From Ptiloglossa arizonensis (lineage: Eukaryota; Arthropoda; Insecta; Hymenoptera; Colletidae): a stretch of 64,000 bases of DNA. The position numbers were made by a program, and so were the translations under genes. The stretch lies in contig NW_027478922.1 of the NCBI RefSeq assembly GCF_051014685.1, forward strand, positions 248,001 to 312,000. The letters are read 5' to 3'. Below are positions 50,550-62,078 of this stretch, piece by piece; position 1 is the stretch's first letter; every line of letters begins with the position of its first letter. Under the pieces are notes generated by a model. It made no database searches, had not been told where the DNA came from, and was given only the letters and a program-made list of their open reading frames with translations.

Positions 50550-53170
50550 AATGGTATGCGCACTCATCCCCTAGGCAGTTCTAGTTAATCGTTTCGAGCA
50601 TCAGAACTGCGAAAATTTGAGTTTCTCAAGCGTTTCTTACCTCCAAACTGCCATATCTCGCGAACGGATTGACCAACCCGCAAAATTTCTGTTGCATCTG
50701 AAAGTAGAAAGTCGCCCGATTACAACGGTGTGCGTACTTTTCCCCTAGGCCGTTCTAGTTAATCGTTTCGAGCATCAGAACTGCGAAAATTTGAGTTTCT
50801 CAAGCGTTTCTCACTTCCAAACTGCCATATCTCGCGAACGGATTGACCAATCCGCAAAATTTCTGATGCATCTGAAAGTAGAAACTCGTCCGATTACAAC
50901 GGTATGCGTACTTTTCCCCTAGGCCGTTCTGGTTATTCGTTTCGAGCATCAGAACTGTGATAATTTTGAGTTTCTCAACCGTTTCTTACCTCCAAACTGC
51001 CATATCTCGCGAACGGATTGACCAACCCGCAAAATTTCTGTTGCATCTGAAAGTAGAAAGTCGCCCGATTACAACGGTATGCGTACTTTTCCCCTAGACC
51101 GTTCTAGTTATGCTTGTCGAGCATCAGAACTGCGAAAATTTTGAGTTTCTCAAGCGTTTCTTACCTCCAAACTGCCATATCTCGCGAACGGATTGACTAA
51201 TCCGCAAAATTTCTGTTGCATCTGAAAGTAGAAGCTCGCCCGATTACAACGGTATGCGCACTCATCCCCTAGGCAGTTCTAGTTAATCGTTTCGAGCATC
51301 AGAACTGCGAAAATTTGAGTTTCTCAAGCGTTTCTCACTTCCAAACTGCCATATCTCGCGAACGGATTGACCAATCCGCAAAATTTCTGATGCATCTGAA
51401 AGTAGAAACTCGCCCGAATACAACGGTATGCGTACTTTTCCCCTAGGCCGTTCTGGTTATTCGTTTCGAGCATCAGAACTGTGATAATTTTGAGTTTCTC
51501 AACCGTTTCTTACCTCCAAACTGCCATATCTCGCGAACGGATTGACCAATCCGCAAAATTTCTGTTGCATCTGAAAGTAGAAACTCGCCCGATTACAACG
51601 GTATGCGTACTTTTCCCCTAGGCTGTTCTAGTTATTCGTTTCGAGCATCAGAACTGCGAAAATGTTGAGTTTCTCAAGCGTTTCTTACCTCCAAACTGCC
51701 ATATCTCGCGAATGGATTGACCAATCCGCAAAATTTCTGTTGCATCTGAAAGTAGAAACTCGCCCGATTACAACGGTATGCGCACTCATCCCCTAGGCAG
51801 TTCTAGTTAATCGTTTCGAGCATCAGAACTGCGAAAATTTGAGTTTCTCAAGCGTTTCTCACTTCCAAACTGCCATATCTCGCGAACGGATTGACCAATC
51901 CGCAAAATTTCTGATGCATCTGAAAGTAGAAACTCGCCCGATTACAACGGTGTGCGTACTTTTCCACTAGGCCGTTCTAGTTATTCGTTTCGAGCATCAG
52001 AACTGCAAAAATTTTGAGTTTCTCAAGAGTTTCTTACTTCCAAACTGCCATATCTCGCGAACAGATTGACCAATCCGCAAAATTTCTGTTGCATCTGAAA
52101 GTAGAAACTCGTCCGATTACAACGGTATGCGTACTTTTCCCCTAGGCAGTTCTAGTTAATCGTTTCGAGCATCAGAACTGCGAAAATTTTGAGTTTCTCA
52201 AGCGTTTCTTAGCTCCAAACTGCCATATCTCGCGAACGGATTGACCACTCCGCAAAATTTCTGTTGCATCTGAAAGTAGAAACTCGCCCGATTACAACGG
52301 TATGCGTACTTTTCCCCTAGGCCGTTCTAGTTATTCGTTTCGAGCATCAGAACTGCAAAAATTTTGAGTTTCTCAAGCGTTTCTTACTTCCAAACTGCCA
52401 TATCTCGCGAACAGATTGACCAATCCGCAAAATTTCTGTTGCATCTGAAAGTAGAAAGTCGCCCGATTACAACGGTATGCGTACTTTTCCCCTAGACCGT
52501 TCTAGTTATGCTTGTCGAGCATCAGAACTGCGAAAATTTTGAGTTTCTCAAGCGTTTCTTACCTCCAAACTGCCATATCTCGCGAACGGATTGACTAATC
52601 CGCAAAATTTCTGTTGCATCTGAAAGTAGAAACTCGCCCGATTACAACGGTGTGCGTACTTTTCCCCTAGGCCGTTCTAGCTATTCGTTTCGAGCATCAG
52701 AACTGCGAAAATGTTGAGTTTCTCAAGCGTTTCTTACCTACAAACTGCCATATCTCGCGAACGGATAGACCAATCCGCAAAATTTCTGTTGCATCTGAAA
52801 GTAGAAACTCGCCCGATTGCAACGGTATGCGTACTTTCCCCCTAGGCTGTTCTGGATATTCGTTTCGAGCATCAGAACTGTGATAATTTTGAGTTTCTCA
52901 ACCGTTTCTTACCTCCAAACTGCCATATCTCGCGAACGGATTGACCAATCCGCAAAATTTCTGTTGCATCTGAAAGTAGAAACTCGCCCGATTACAACGG
53001 TATGCGTACTTTTCCCCTAGGCTGTTCTAGTTATTCGTTTCGAGCATCAGAACTGCGAAAATGTTGAGTTTCTCAAGCGTTTCTTACCTCCAAACTGCCA
53101 TATCTCGCGAATGGATTGACCAATCCGCAAAATTTCTGTTGCATCTGAAAGTAGAAGCTCGCCCGATTAC
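50550..53170. repeat. CACTC-headed unit, 15 monomers (2621 bp)
   Basis: The first monomer (50550-50723) is a chimera with a CACTC left half (AATGG start, AAAATTTGAG) and a CTGG right half (TTACCTCC, CCAACCC). The 7-mer follows, then a TGTG/CCACTAGG/CAAAA copy (51946), CAG, CAAAA, ACCG, TGTG (TAGCTATT), ATTGC and CTG. Confidence 0.85.
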
Positions 53171-56100
53171 AACGGTATGCGCACTCATCCCCTAGGCAGT
53201 TCTAGTTAATCGTTTCGAGCATCAGAACTGCGAAAATTTGAGTTTCTCAAGCGTTTCTCACTTCCAAACTGCCATATCTCGCGAACGGATTGACCAATCC
53301 GCAAAATTTCTGATGCATCTGAAAGTAGAAACTCGCCCGATTACAACGGTATGCGTACTTTTCCCCTATGCCGTTCTAGTTATTCGTTTCGACCATCAGA
53401 ACTGCAAAAATTTGAGTTTCTCAAGAGTTTCTTACTTCCAAACTGCCATATCTCGCGAACAGATTGACCAATCCGCAAATTTCTGTTGCATCTGAAAGTA
53501 GAAACTCGTCCGATTACAACGGTATGCGTACTTTTCCCCCTAGGCAGTTCTAGTTAATCGTTTCGAGCATCAGAACTGCGAAAATTTTGAGTTTCTCAAG
53601 CGTTTCTTAGCTCCAAACTGCCATATCTCGCGAACGGATTGACCACTCCGCAAAATTTCTGTTGCATCTGAAAGTAGAAACTCGCCCGATTACAACGGTA
53701 TGCGTACTTTTCCCTAGGCCGTTCTAGTTATTCGTTTCGAGCATCAGAACTGCAAAAATTTTGAGTTTCTCAAGCGTTTCTTACTTCCAAACTGCCATAT
53801 CTCGCGAACGGATTGACTAATCCGCAAAATTTCTGTTGCATCTGAAAGTAGAAACTCGCCCGATTACAACGGTGTGCGTACTTTTCCCCTAGGGCCGTTC
53901 TAGTTAATCGTTTCGAGCATCAGAACTGCGAAAATTTGAGTTTCTCAAGCGTTTCTCACTTCCAAACTGCCATATCTCGCGAACGGATTGACCAATCCGC
54001 AAAATTTCTGATGCATCTGAAAGTAGAAACTCGTCCGATTACAACGGTATGCGTACTTTTCCCCTAGGCCGTTCTGGTTATTCGTTTCGAGCATCAGAAC
54101 TGTGATAATTTTGAGTTTCTCAACCGTTTCTTACCTCCAAACTGCCATATCTCGCGAACGGATTGACCAACCCGCAAAATTTCTGTTGCATCTGAAAGTA
54201 GAAAGTCGCCCGATTACAACGGTATGCGTACTTTTCCCTAGACCGTTCTAGTTATGCTTGTCGAGCATCAGAACTGCGAAAATTTGAGTTTCTCAAGCGT
54301 TTCTTACCTCCAAACTGCCATATCTCGCGAACGGATTGACTAATCCGCAAAATTTCTGTTGCATCTGAAAGTAGAAGCTCGCCCGATTACAGCGGTATGC
54401 GCACTCATCCCCTAGGCAGTTCTAGTTAATCGTTTCGAGCATCAGAACTGCGAAAATTTGAGTTTCTCAAGCGTTTCTCACTTCCAAACTGCCATATCTC
54501 GCGAACGGATTGACCAATCGCAAAATTTCTGATGCATCTGAAGTAGAAACTCGCCCGAATACAACGGTATGCGTACTTTTCCCCTAGGCCGTTCTGGTTA
54601 TTCGTTTCGAGCATCAGAACTGTGATAATTTTGAGTTTCTCAACCGTTTCTTACCTCCAAACTGCAATATCTCGCGAACGGATTGACCAATCCGCAAAAT
54701 TTCTGTTGCATCTGAAAGTAGAAACTCGCCCGATTACAACGGTATGCGTACTTTTCCCCTAGGCTGTTCTAGTTATTCGTTTCGAGCATCAGAACTGCGA
54801 AAATGTTGAGTTTCTCAAGCGTTTCTTACCTCCAAACTGCCATATCTCGCGAATGGATTGACCAATCCGCAAAATTTCTGTTGCATCTGAAAGTAGAAAC
54901 TCGCCCGATTACAACGGTATGCGCACTCATCCCCTAGGCAGTTCTAGTTAATCGTTTCGAGCATCAGAACTGCGAAAATTTGAGTTTCTCAAGCGTTTCT
55001 CACTTCCAAACTGCCATATCTCGCGAACGGATTGACCAATCCGCAAAATTTCTGATGCATCTGAAAGTAGAAACTCGCCCGATTACAACGGTGTGCGTAC
55101 TTTTCCACTAGGCCGTTCTAGTTATTCGTTTCGAGCATCAGAACTGCAAAAATTTTGAGTTTCTCAAGAGTTTCTTACTTCCAAACTGCCATATCTCGCG
55201 AACAGATTGACCAATCCGCAAAATTTCTGTTGCATCTGAAAGTAGAAACTCGTCCGATTACAACGGTATGCGTACTTTTCCCTAGGCAGTTCTAGTTAAT
55301 CGTTTCGAGCATCAGAACTGCGAAAATTTTGAGTTTCTCAAGCGTTTCTTAGCTCCAAACTGCCATATCTCGCGAACGGATTGACCACTCCGCAAAATTT
55401 CTGTTGCATCTGAAAGTAGAAACTCGCCCGATTACAACGGTATGCGTACTTTTCCCCTAGGCCGTTCTAGTTATTCGTTTCGAGCATCAGAACTGCAAAA
55501 ATTTTGAGTTTCTCAAGCGTTTCTTACTTCCAAACTGCCATATCTCGCGAACAGATTGACCAATCCGCAAAATTTCTGTTGCATCTGAAAGTAGAAACTC
55601 GTCCGATTACAACGGTTATGCGTACTTTTCCCCTAGGCCGTTCTGGTTATTCGTTTCGAGCATCAGAACTGTGATAATTTTGAGTTCCTCAACCGTTTCT
55701 TACCTCCAAACTGCCATATCTCGCGAACGGATTGACCAACCCGCAAAATTTCTGTTGCATCTGAAAGTAGAAAGTCGCCCGATTACAACGGTATGCGTAC
55801 TTTTCCCCTAGACCGTTCTAGTTATGCTTGTCGAGCATCAGAACTGCGAAAATTTTGAGTTTCTCAAGCGTTTCTTACTCCAAACTGCCATATCTCGCGA
55901 ACGGATTGACTAATCCGCAAAATTTCTGTTGCATCTGAAAGTAGAAACTCGCCCGATTACAACGGTGTGCGTACTTTTCCCCTAGGCCGTTCTAGCTATT
56001 CGTTTCGAGCATCAGAACTGCGAAAATGTTGAGTTTCTCAAGCGTTTCTTACCTACAAACTGCCATATCTCGCGAACGGATAGACCAATCCGCAAAATTT

Positions 56101-57882
56101 CTGTTGCATCTGAAAGTAGAAACTCGACCGATTGCAACGGTATGCGTACTTTCCCCCTAGGCTGTTCTGGATATTCGTTTCGAGCATCAGAACTGTGAAA
56201 ATTTTGAGTTTCTCAACCGTTTCGTACCTCCAAACTGCCATATCTCGCGAACGGATTGACCAATCCGCAAATTTTTGTTGCATCTGAAAGTAGAAAGTCG
56301 CCCGATTACAACGGTATGCGTACTTTTCCCCTAGACCGTTCTAGTTATGCTTGTCGAGCATCAGAACTGCGAAAATTTTGAGTTTCTCAAGCGTTCTTAC
56401 ATCCAAACTGCCATATCTCGCGAACGGATTGACTAATCCGCAAAATTTCTGTTGCATCTGAAAGTAGAAACTCGCCCGATTACAACGGTGTGCGTACTTT
56501 TCCCCTAGGCCGTGCTAGCTATTCGTTTCGAGCATCAGAACTGCGAAAATGTTGAGTTTCTCAAGCGTTTCTTACCTACAAACTGCCATATCTCGCGAAC
56601 GGATAGACCAATCCGCAAAATTTCTATTGCATCTGAAAGTAGAAACTCGCCCGATTGCAACGGTATGCGTACTTTTCCCCTAGGCTGTTCTGGATATTCG
56701 TTTCGAGCATCAGAAACTGTGATAATTTTGAGTTTCTCACCGTTTCTTACCTCCAAACTGCCATATCTCGCGAACGGATTGACCAATCCGCAAAATTTCT
56801 GTTGCATCTGAAAGTAGAAACTCGCCCGATTACAACGGTATGCGTACTTTTCCCCTAGGCTGTTCTAGTTATTCGTTTCGAGCATCAGAACTGCGAAAAT
56901 GTTGAGTTTCTCAAGCGTTTCTTACCTCCAAACTGCCATATCTCGCGAATGGATTGACCAATCCGCAAAATTTCTGTTGCATCTGAAAGTAGAAGCTCGC
57001 CCGATTACAACGGTATGCGCACTCATCCCCTAGGCAGTTCTAGTTAATCGTTTCGAGCATCAGAACTGCGAAAATTTGAGTTTCTCAAGCGTTTCTCACT
57101 TCCAAACTGCCATATCTCGCGAACAGATTGACCAATCCGCAAAATTTCTGTTGCATCTGAAAGTAGAAAGTCGCCCGATTACAACGGTATGCGTACTTTT
57201 CCCCTAGACCGTTCTAGTTATGCTTGTCGAGCATCAGAACTGCGAAAATTTTGAGTTTCTCAAGCGTTTCTTACCTCCAAACTGCATATCTCGCGAACGG
57301 ATTGACTAATCCGCAAAATTTCTGTTGCATCTGAAAGTAGAAACTCGCCCGATTACAACGGTGTGCGTACTTTTCCCCTAGGCCGTTCTAGCTATTCGTT
57401 TCGAGCATCAGAACTGCGAAAATGTTGAGTTTCTCAAGCGTTTCTTACCTACAAACTGCCATATCTCGCGAACGGATAGACCAATCCGCAAAATTTCTGT
57501 TGCATCTGAAAGTAGAAACTCGCCCGATTGCAACGGTATGCGTACTTTCCCCCTAGGCTGTTCTGGATATTCGTTTCGAGCATCAGAACTGTGATAATTT
57601 TGAGTTTCTCAACCGTTTCTTACCTCCAAACTGCCATATCTCGCGAACGGATTGACCAATCCGCAAAATTTCTGTTGCATCTGAAAGTAGAAACTCGCCC
57701 GATTACAACGGTATGCGTACTTTTCCCCTAGGCTGTTCTAGTTATTCGTTTCGAGCATCAGAACTTGCGAAAATGTTGAGTTTCTCAAGCGTTTCTTACC
57801 TCCAAACTGCCATATCTCGCGAATGGATTGACCAATCCGCAAAATTTCTGTTGCATCTGAAAGTAGAAGCTCGCCCGATTAC
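53171..57882. repeat. 27-monomer unit with clustered single-base indels (4712 bp)
   Basis: The monomer order is nearly that of 57883-62078. Relative to the right copy it has four extra monomers (CTG, CACTC, ACCG, TGTG; 56834-57531) and lacks one CAG monomer. It carries 18 isolated 1-bp indels absent from the other copy: 13 losses and 5 gains, mostly in short base runs. Together with five 174-bp-type monomers these account exactly for 4712 = 27 x 175 - 13. Shared private variants are ACAGCGG, ACTGCAATATC, GAGTTCCTC, CTCGACCG and CCGTGCTAGC. Confidence 0.88.
53404..57766. other. Cluster of 18 single-base indels (possible low-quality sequence)
   Basis: Losses are near 53408, 53478, 53713, 54237, 54281, 54519, 54541, 55281, 55879, 56269, 56394, 56738 and 57285. 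Gains are near 53538, 53893, 55616, 56714 and 57765. Nearly all change the length of a run of two to five identical bases (CCCC, AAAA, TTTT, GG, AA). Outside this stretch I found only three comparable non-recurrent events in about 59 kb. Confidence 0.8.
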
Positions 57883-60800
57883 AACGGTATGCGCACTCAT
57901 CCCCTAGGCAGTTCTAGTTAATCGTTTCGAGCATCAGAACTGCGAAAGTTTGAGTTTCTCAAGCGTTTCTCACTTCCAAACTGCCATATCTCGCGAACGG
58001 ATTGACCAATCCGCAAAATTTCTGATGCATCTGAAAGTAGAAACTCGCCCGATTACAACGGTATGCGTACTTTTCCCCTATGCCGTTCTAGTTATTCGTT
58101 TCGACCATCAGAACTGCAAAAATTTTGAGTTTCTCAAGAGTTTCTTACTTCCAAACTGCCATATCTCGCGAACAGATTGACCAATCCGCAAAATTTCTGT
58201 TGCATCTGAAAGTAGAAACTCGTCCGATTACAACGGTATGCGTACTTTTCCCCTAGGCAGTTCTAGTTAATCGTTTCGAGCATCAGAACTGCGAAAATTT
58301 TGAGTTTCTCAAGCGTTTCTTAGCTCCAAACTGCCATATCTCGCGAACGGATTGACCACTCCGCAAAATTTCTGTTGCATCTGAAAGTAGAAACTCGTCC
58401 GATTACAACGGTATGCGTACTTTTCCCCTAGGCAGTTCTAGTTAATCGTTTCGAGCATCAGAACTGCGAAAATTTTGAGTTTCTCAAGCGTTTCTTAGCT
58501 CCAAACTGCCATATCTCGCGAACGGATTGACCACTCCGCAAAATTTCTGTTGCATCTGAAAGTAGAAACTCGCCCGATTACAACGGTATGCGTACTTTTC
58601 CCCTAGGCCGTTCTAGTTATTCGTTTCGAGCATCAGAACTGCAAAAATTTTGAGTTTCTCAAGCGTTTCTTACTTCCAAACTGCCATATCTCGCGAACGG
58701 ATTGACTAATCCGCAAAATTTCTGTTGCATCTGAAAGTAGAAACTCGCCCGATTACAACGGTGTGCGTACTTTTCCCCTAGGCCGTTCTAGTTAATCGTT
58801 TCGAGCATCAGAACTGCGAAAATTTGAGTTTCTCAAGCGTTTCTCACTTCCAAACTGCCATATCTCGCGAACGGATTGACCAATCCGCAAAATTTCTGAT
58901 GCATCTGAAAGTAGAAACTCGTCCGATTACAACGGTATGCGTACTTTTCCCCTAGGCCGTTCTGGTTATTCGTTTCGAGCATCAGAACTGTGATAATTTT
59001 GAGTTTCTCAACCGTTTCTTACCTCCAAACTGCCATATCTCGCGAACGGATTGACCAACCCGCAAAATTTCTGTTGCATCTGAAAGTAGAAAGTCGCCCG
59101 ATTACAACGGTATGCGTACTTTTCCCCTAGACCGTTCTAGTTATGCTTGTCGAGCATCAGAACTGCGAAAATTTTGAGTTTCTCAAGCGTTTCTTACCTC
59201 CAAACTGCCATATCTCGCGAACGGATTGACTAATCCGCAAAATTTCTGTTGCATCTGAAAGTAGAAGCTCGCCCGATTACAGCGGTATGCGCACTCATCC
59301 CCTAGGCAGTTCTAGTTAATCGTTTCGAGCATCAGAACTGCGAAAATTTGAGTTTCTCAAGCGTTTCTCACTTCCAAACTGCCATATCTCGCGAACGGAT
59401 TGACCAATCCGCAAAATTTCTGATGCATCTGAAAGTAGAAACTCGCCCGAATACAACGGTATGCGTACTTTTCCCCTAGGCCGTTCTGGTTATTCGTTTC
59501 GAGCATCAGAACTGTGATAATTTTGAGTTTCTCAACCGTTTCTTACCTCCAAACTGCAATATCTCGCGAACGGATTGACCAATCCGCAAAATTTCTGTTG
59601 CATCTGAAAGTAGAAACTCGCCCGATTACAACGGTATGCGTACTTTTCCCCTAGGCTGTTCTAGTTATTCGTTTCGAGCATCAGAACTGCGAAAATGTTG
59701 AGTTTCTCAAGCGTTTCTTACCTCCAAACTGCCATATCTCGCGAATGGATTGACCAATCCGCAAAATTTCTGTTGCATCTGAAAGTAGAAACTCGCCCGA
59801 TTACAACGGTATGCGCACTCATCCCCTAGGCAGTTCTAGTTAATCGTTTCGAGCATCAGAACTGCGAAAATTTGAGTTTCTCAAGCGTTTCTCACTTCCA
59901 AACTGCCATATCTCGCGAACGGATTGACCAATCCGCAAAATTTCTGATGCATCTGAAAGTAGAAACTCGCCCGATTACAACGGTGTGCGTACTTTTCCAC
60001 TAGGCCGTTCTAGTTATTCGTTTCGAGCATCAGAACTGCAAAAATTTTGAGTTTCTCAAGAGTTTCTTACTTCCAAACTGCCATATCTCGCGAACAGATT
60101 GACCAATCCGCAAAATTTCTGTTGCATCTGAAAGTAGAAACTCGTCCGATTACAACGGTATGCGTACTTTTCCCCTAGGCAGTTCTAGTTAATCGTTTCG
60201 AGCATCAGAACTGCGAAAATTTTGAGTTTCTCAAGCGTTTCTTAGCTCCAAACTGCCATATCTCGCGAACGGATTGACCACTCCGCAAAATTTCTGTTGC
60301 ATCTGAAAGTAGAAACTCGCCCGATTACAACGGTATGCGTACTTTTCCCCTAGGCCGTTCTAGTTATTCGTTTCGAGCATCAGAACTGCAAAAATTTTGA
60401 GTTTCTCAAGCGTTTCTTACTTCCAAACTGCCATATCTCGCGAACAGATTGACCAATCCGCAAAATTTCTGTTGCATCTGAAAGTAGAAACTCGTCCGAT
60501 TACAACGGTATGCGTACTTTTCCCCTAGGCCGTTCTGGTTATTCGTTTCGAGCATCAGAACTGTGATAATTTTGAGTTCCTCAACCGTTTCTTACCTCCA
60601 AACTGCCATATCTCGCGAACGGATTGACCAACCCGCAAAATTTCTGTTGCATCTGAAAGTAGAAAGTCGCCCGATTACAACGGTATGCGTACTTTTCCCC
60701 TAGACCGTTCTAGTTATGCTTGTCGAGCATCAGAACTGCGAAAATTTTGAGTTTCTCAAGCGTTTCTTACCTCCAAACTGCCATATCTCGCGAACGGATT

Positions 60801-62078
60801 GACTAATCCGCAAAATTTCTGTTGCATCTGAAAGTAGAAACTCGCCCGATTACAACGGTGTGCGTACTTTTCCCCTAGGCCGTTCTAGCTATTCGTTTCG
60901 AGCATCAGAACTGCGAAAATGTTGAGTTTCTCAAGCGTTTCTTACCTACAAACTGCCATATCTCGCGAACGGATAGACCAATCCGCAAAATTTCTGTTGC
61001 ATCTGAAAGTAGAAACTCGACCGATTGCAACGGTATGCGTACTTTCCCCCTAGGCTGTTCTGGATATTCGTTTCGAGCATCAGAACTGTGAAAATTTTGA
61101 GTTTCTCAACCGTTTCGTACCTCCAAACTGCCATATCTCGCGAACGGATTGACCAATCCGCAAAATTTTTGTTGCATCTGAAAGTAGAAAGTCGCCCGAT
61201 TACAACGGTATGCGTACTTTTCCCCTAGACCGTTCTAGTTATGCTTGTCGAGCATCAGAACTGCGAAAATTTTGAGTTTCTCAAGCGTTTCTTACATCCA
61301 AACTGCCATATCTCGCGAACGGATTGACTAATCCGCAAAATTTCTGTTGCATCTGAAAGTAGAAACTCGCCCGATTACAACGGTGTGCGTACTTTTCCCC
61401 TAGGCCGTGCTAGCTATTCGTTTCGAGCATCAGAACTGCGAAAATGTTGAGTTTCTCAAGCGTTTCTTACCTACAAACTGCCATATCTCGCGAACGGATA
61501 GACCAATCCGCAAAATTTCTATTGCATCTGAAAGTAGAAACTCGCCCGATTGCAACGGTATGCGTACTTTTCCCCTAGGCTGTTCTGGATATTCGTTTCG
61601 AGCATCAGAACTGTGAAAATTTTGAGTTTCTCAATCGTTTCGTACCTCCAAACTGCCATATCTCGCGAACGGATTGACCAATCCGCAAAATTTTTGTTGC
61701 ATCTGAAAGTAGAAAGTCGCCCGATTGCAACGGTATGCGTACTTTCCCCCTAGGCTGTTCTGGATATTCGTTTCGAGCATCAGAACTGTGATAATTTTGA
61801 GTTTCTCAACCGTTTCTTACCTCCAAACTGCCATATCTCGCGAACGGATTGACCAATCCGCAAAATTTCTGTTGCATCTGAAAGTAGAAACTCGCCCGAT
61901 TACAACGGTATGCGTACTTTTCCCCTAGGCTGTTCTAGTTATTCGTTTCGAGCATCAGAACTGCGAAAATGTTGAGTTTCTCAAGCGTTTCTTACCTCCA
62001 AACTGCCATATCTCGCGAATGGATTGACCAATCCGCAAAATTTCTGTTGCATCTGAAAGTAGAAGCTCGCCCGATTAC
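57883..62078. repeat. 24-monomer unit, clean near-duplicate (4196 bp)
   Basis: The order is CACTC, a TATGCCG/GACCATC copy, CAG, CAG, CAAAA, the 7-mer (58757-59978), TGTG/CCACTAGG, CAG, CAAAA, CTGG (GAGTTCCTC), ACCG, TGTG, ATTGC, ACCG, TGTG (CCGTGCTAGC), ATTGC, ATTGC and CTG. It has no unexplained indels: 24 x 175 minus four 174-bp monomers gives 4196. It shares private variants with 53171-57882. Confidence 0.9.

Noticed and set aside
54279..54285. 1-bp loss in AAAATTTGAG of an ACCG monomer as a further member of the 174-bp subtype
   Set aside because: The monomer is ACCG type, its sister at 59106-59280 lacks the loss, and it lies inside the indel cluster. It is more simply one of those errors or mutations.
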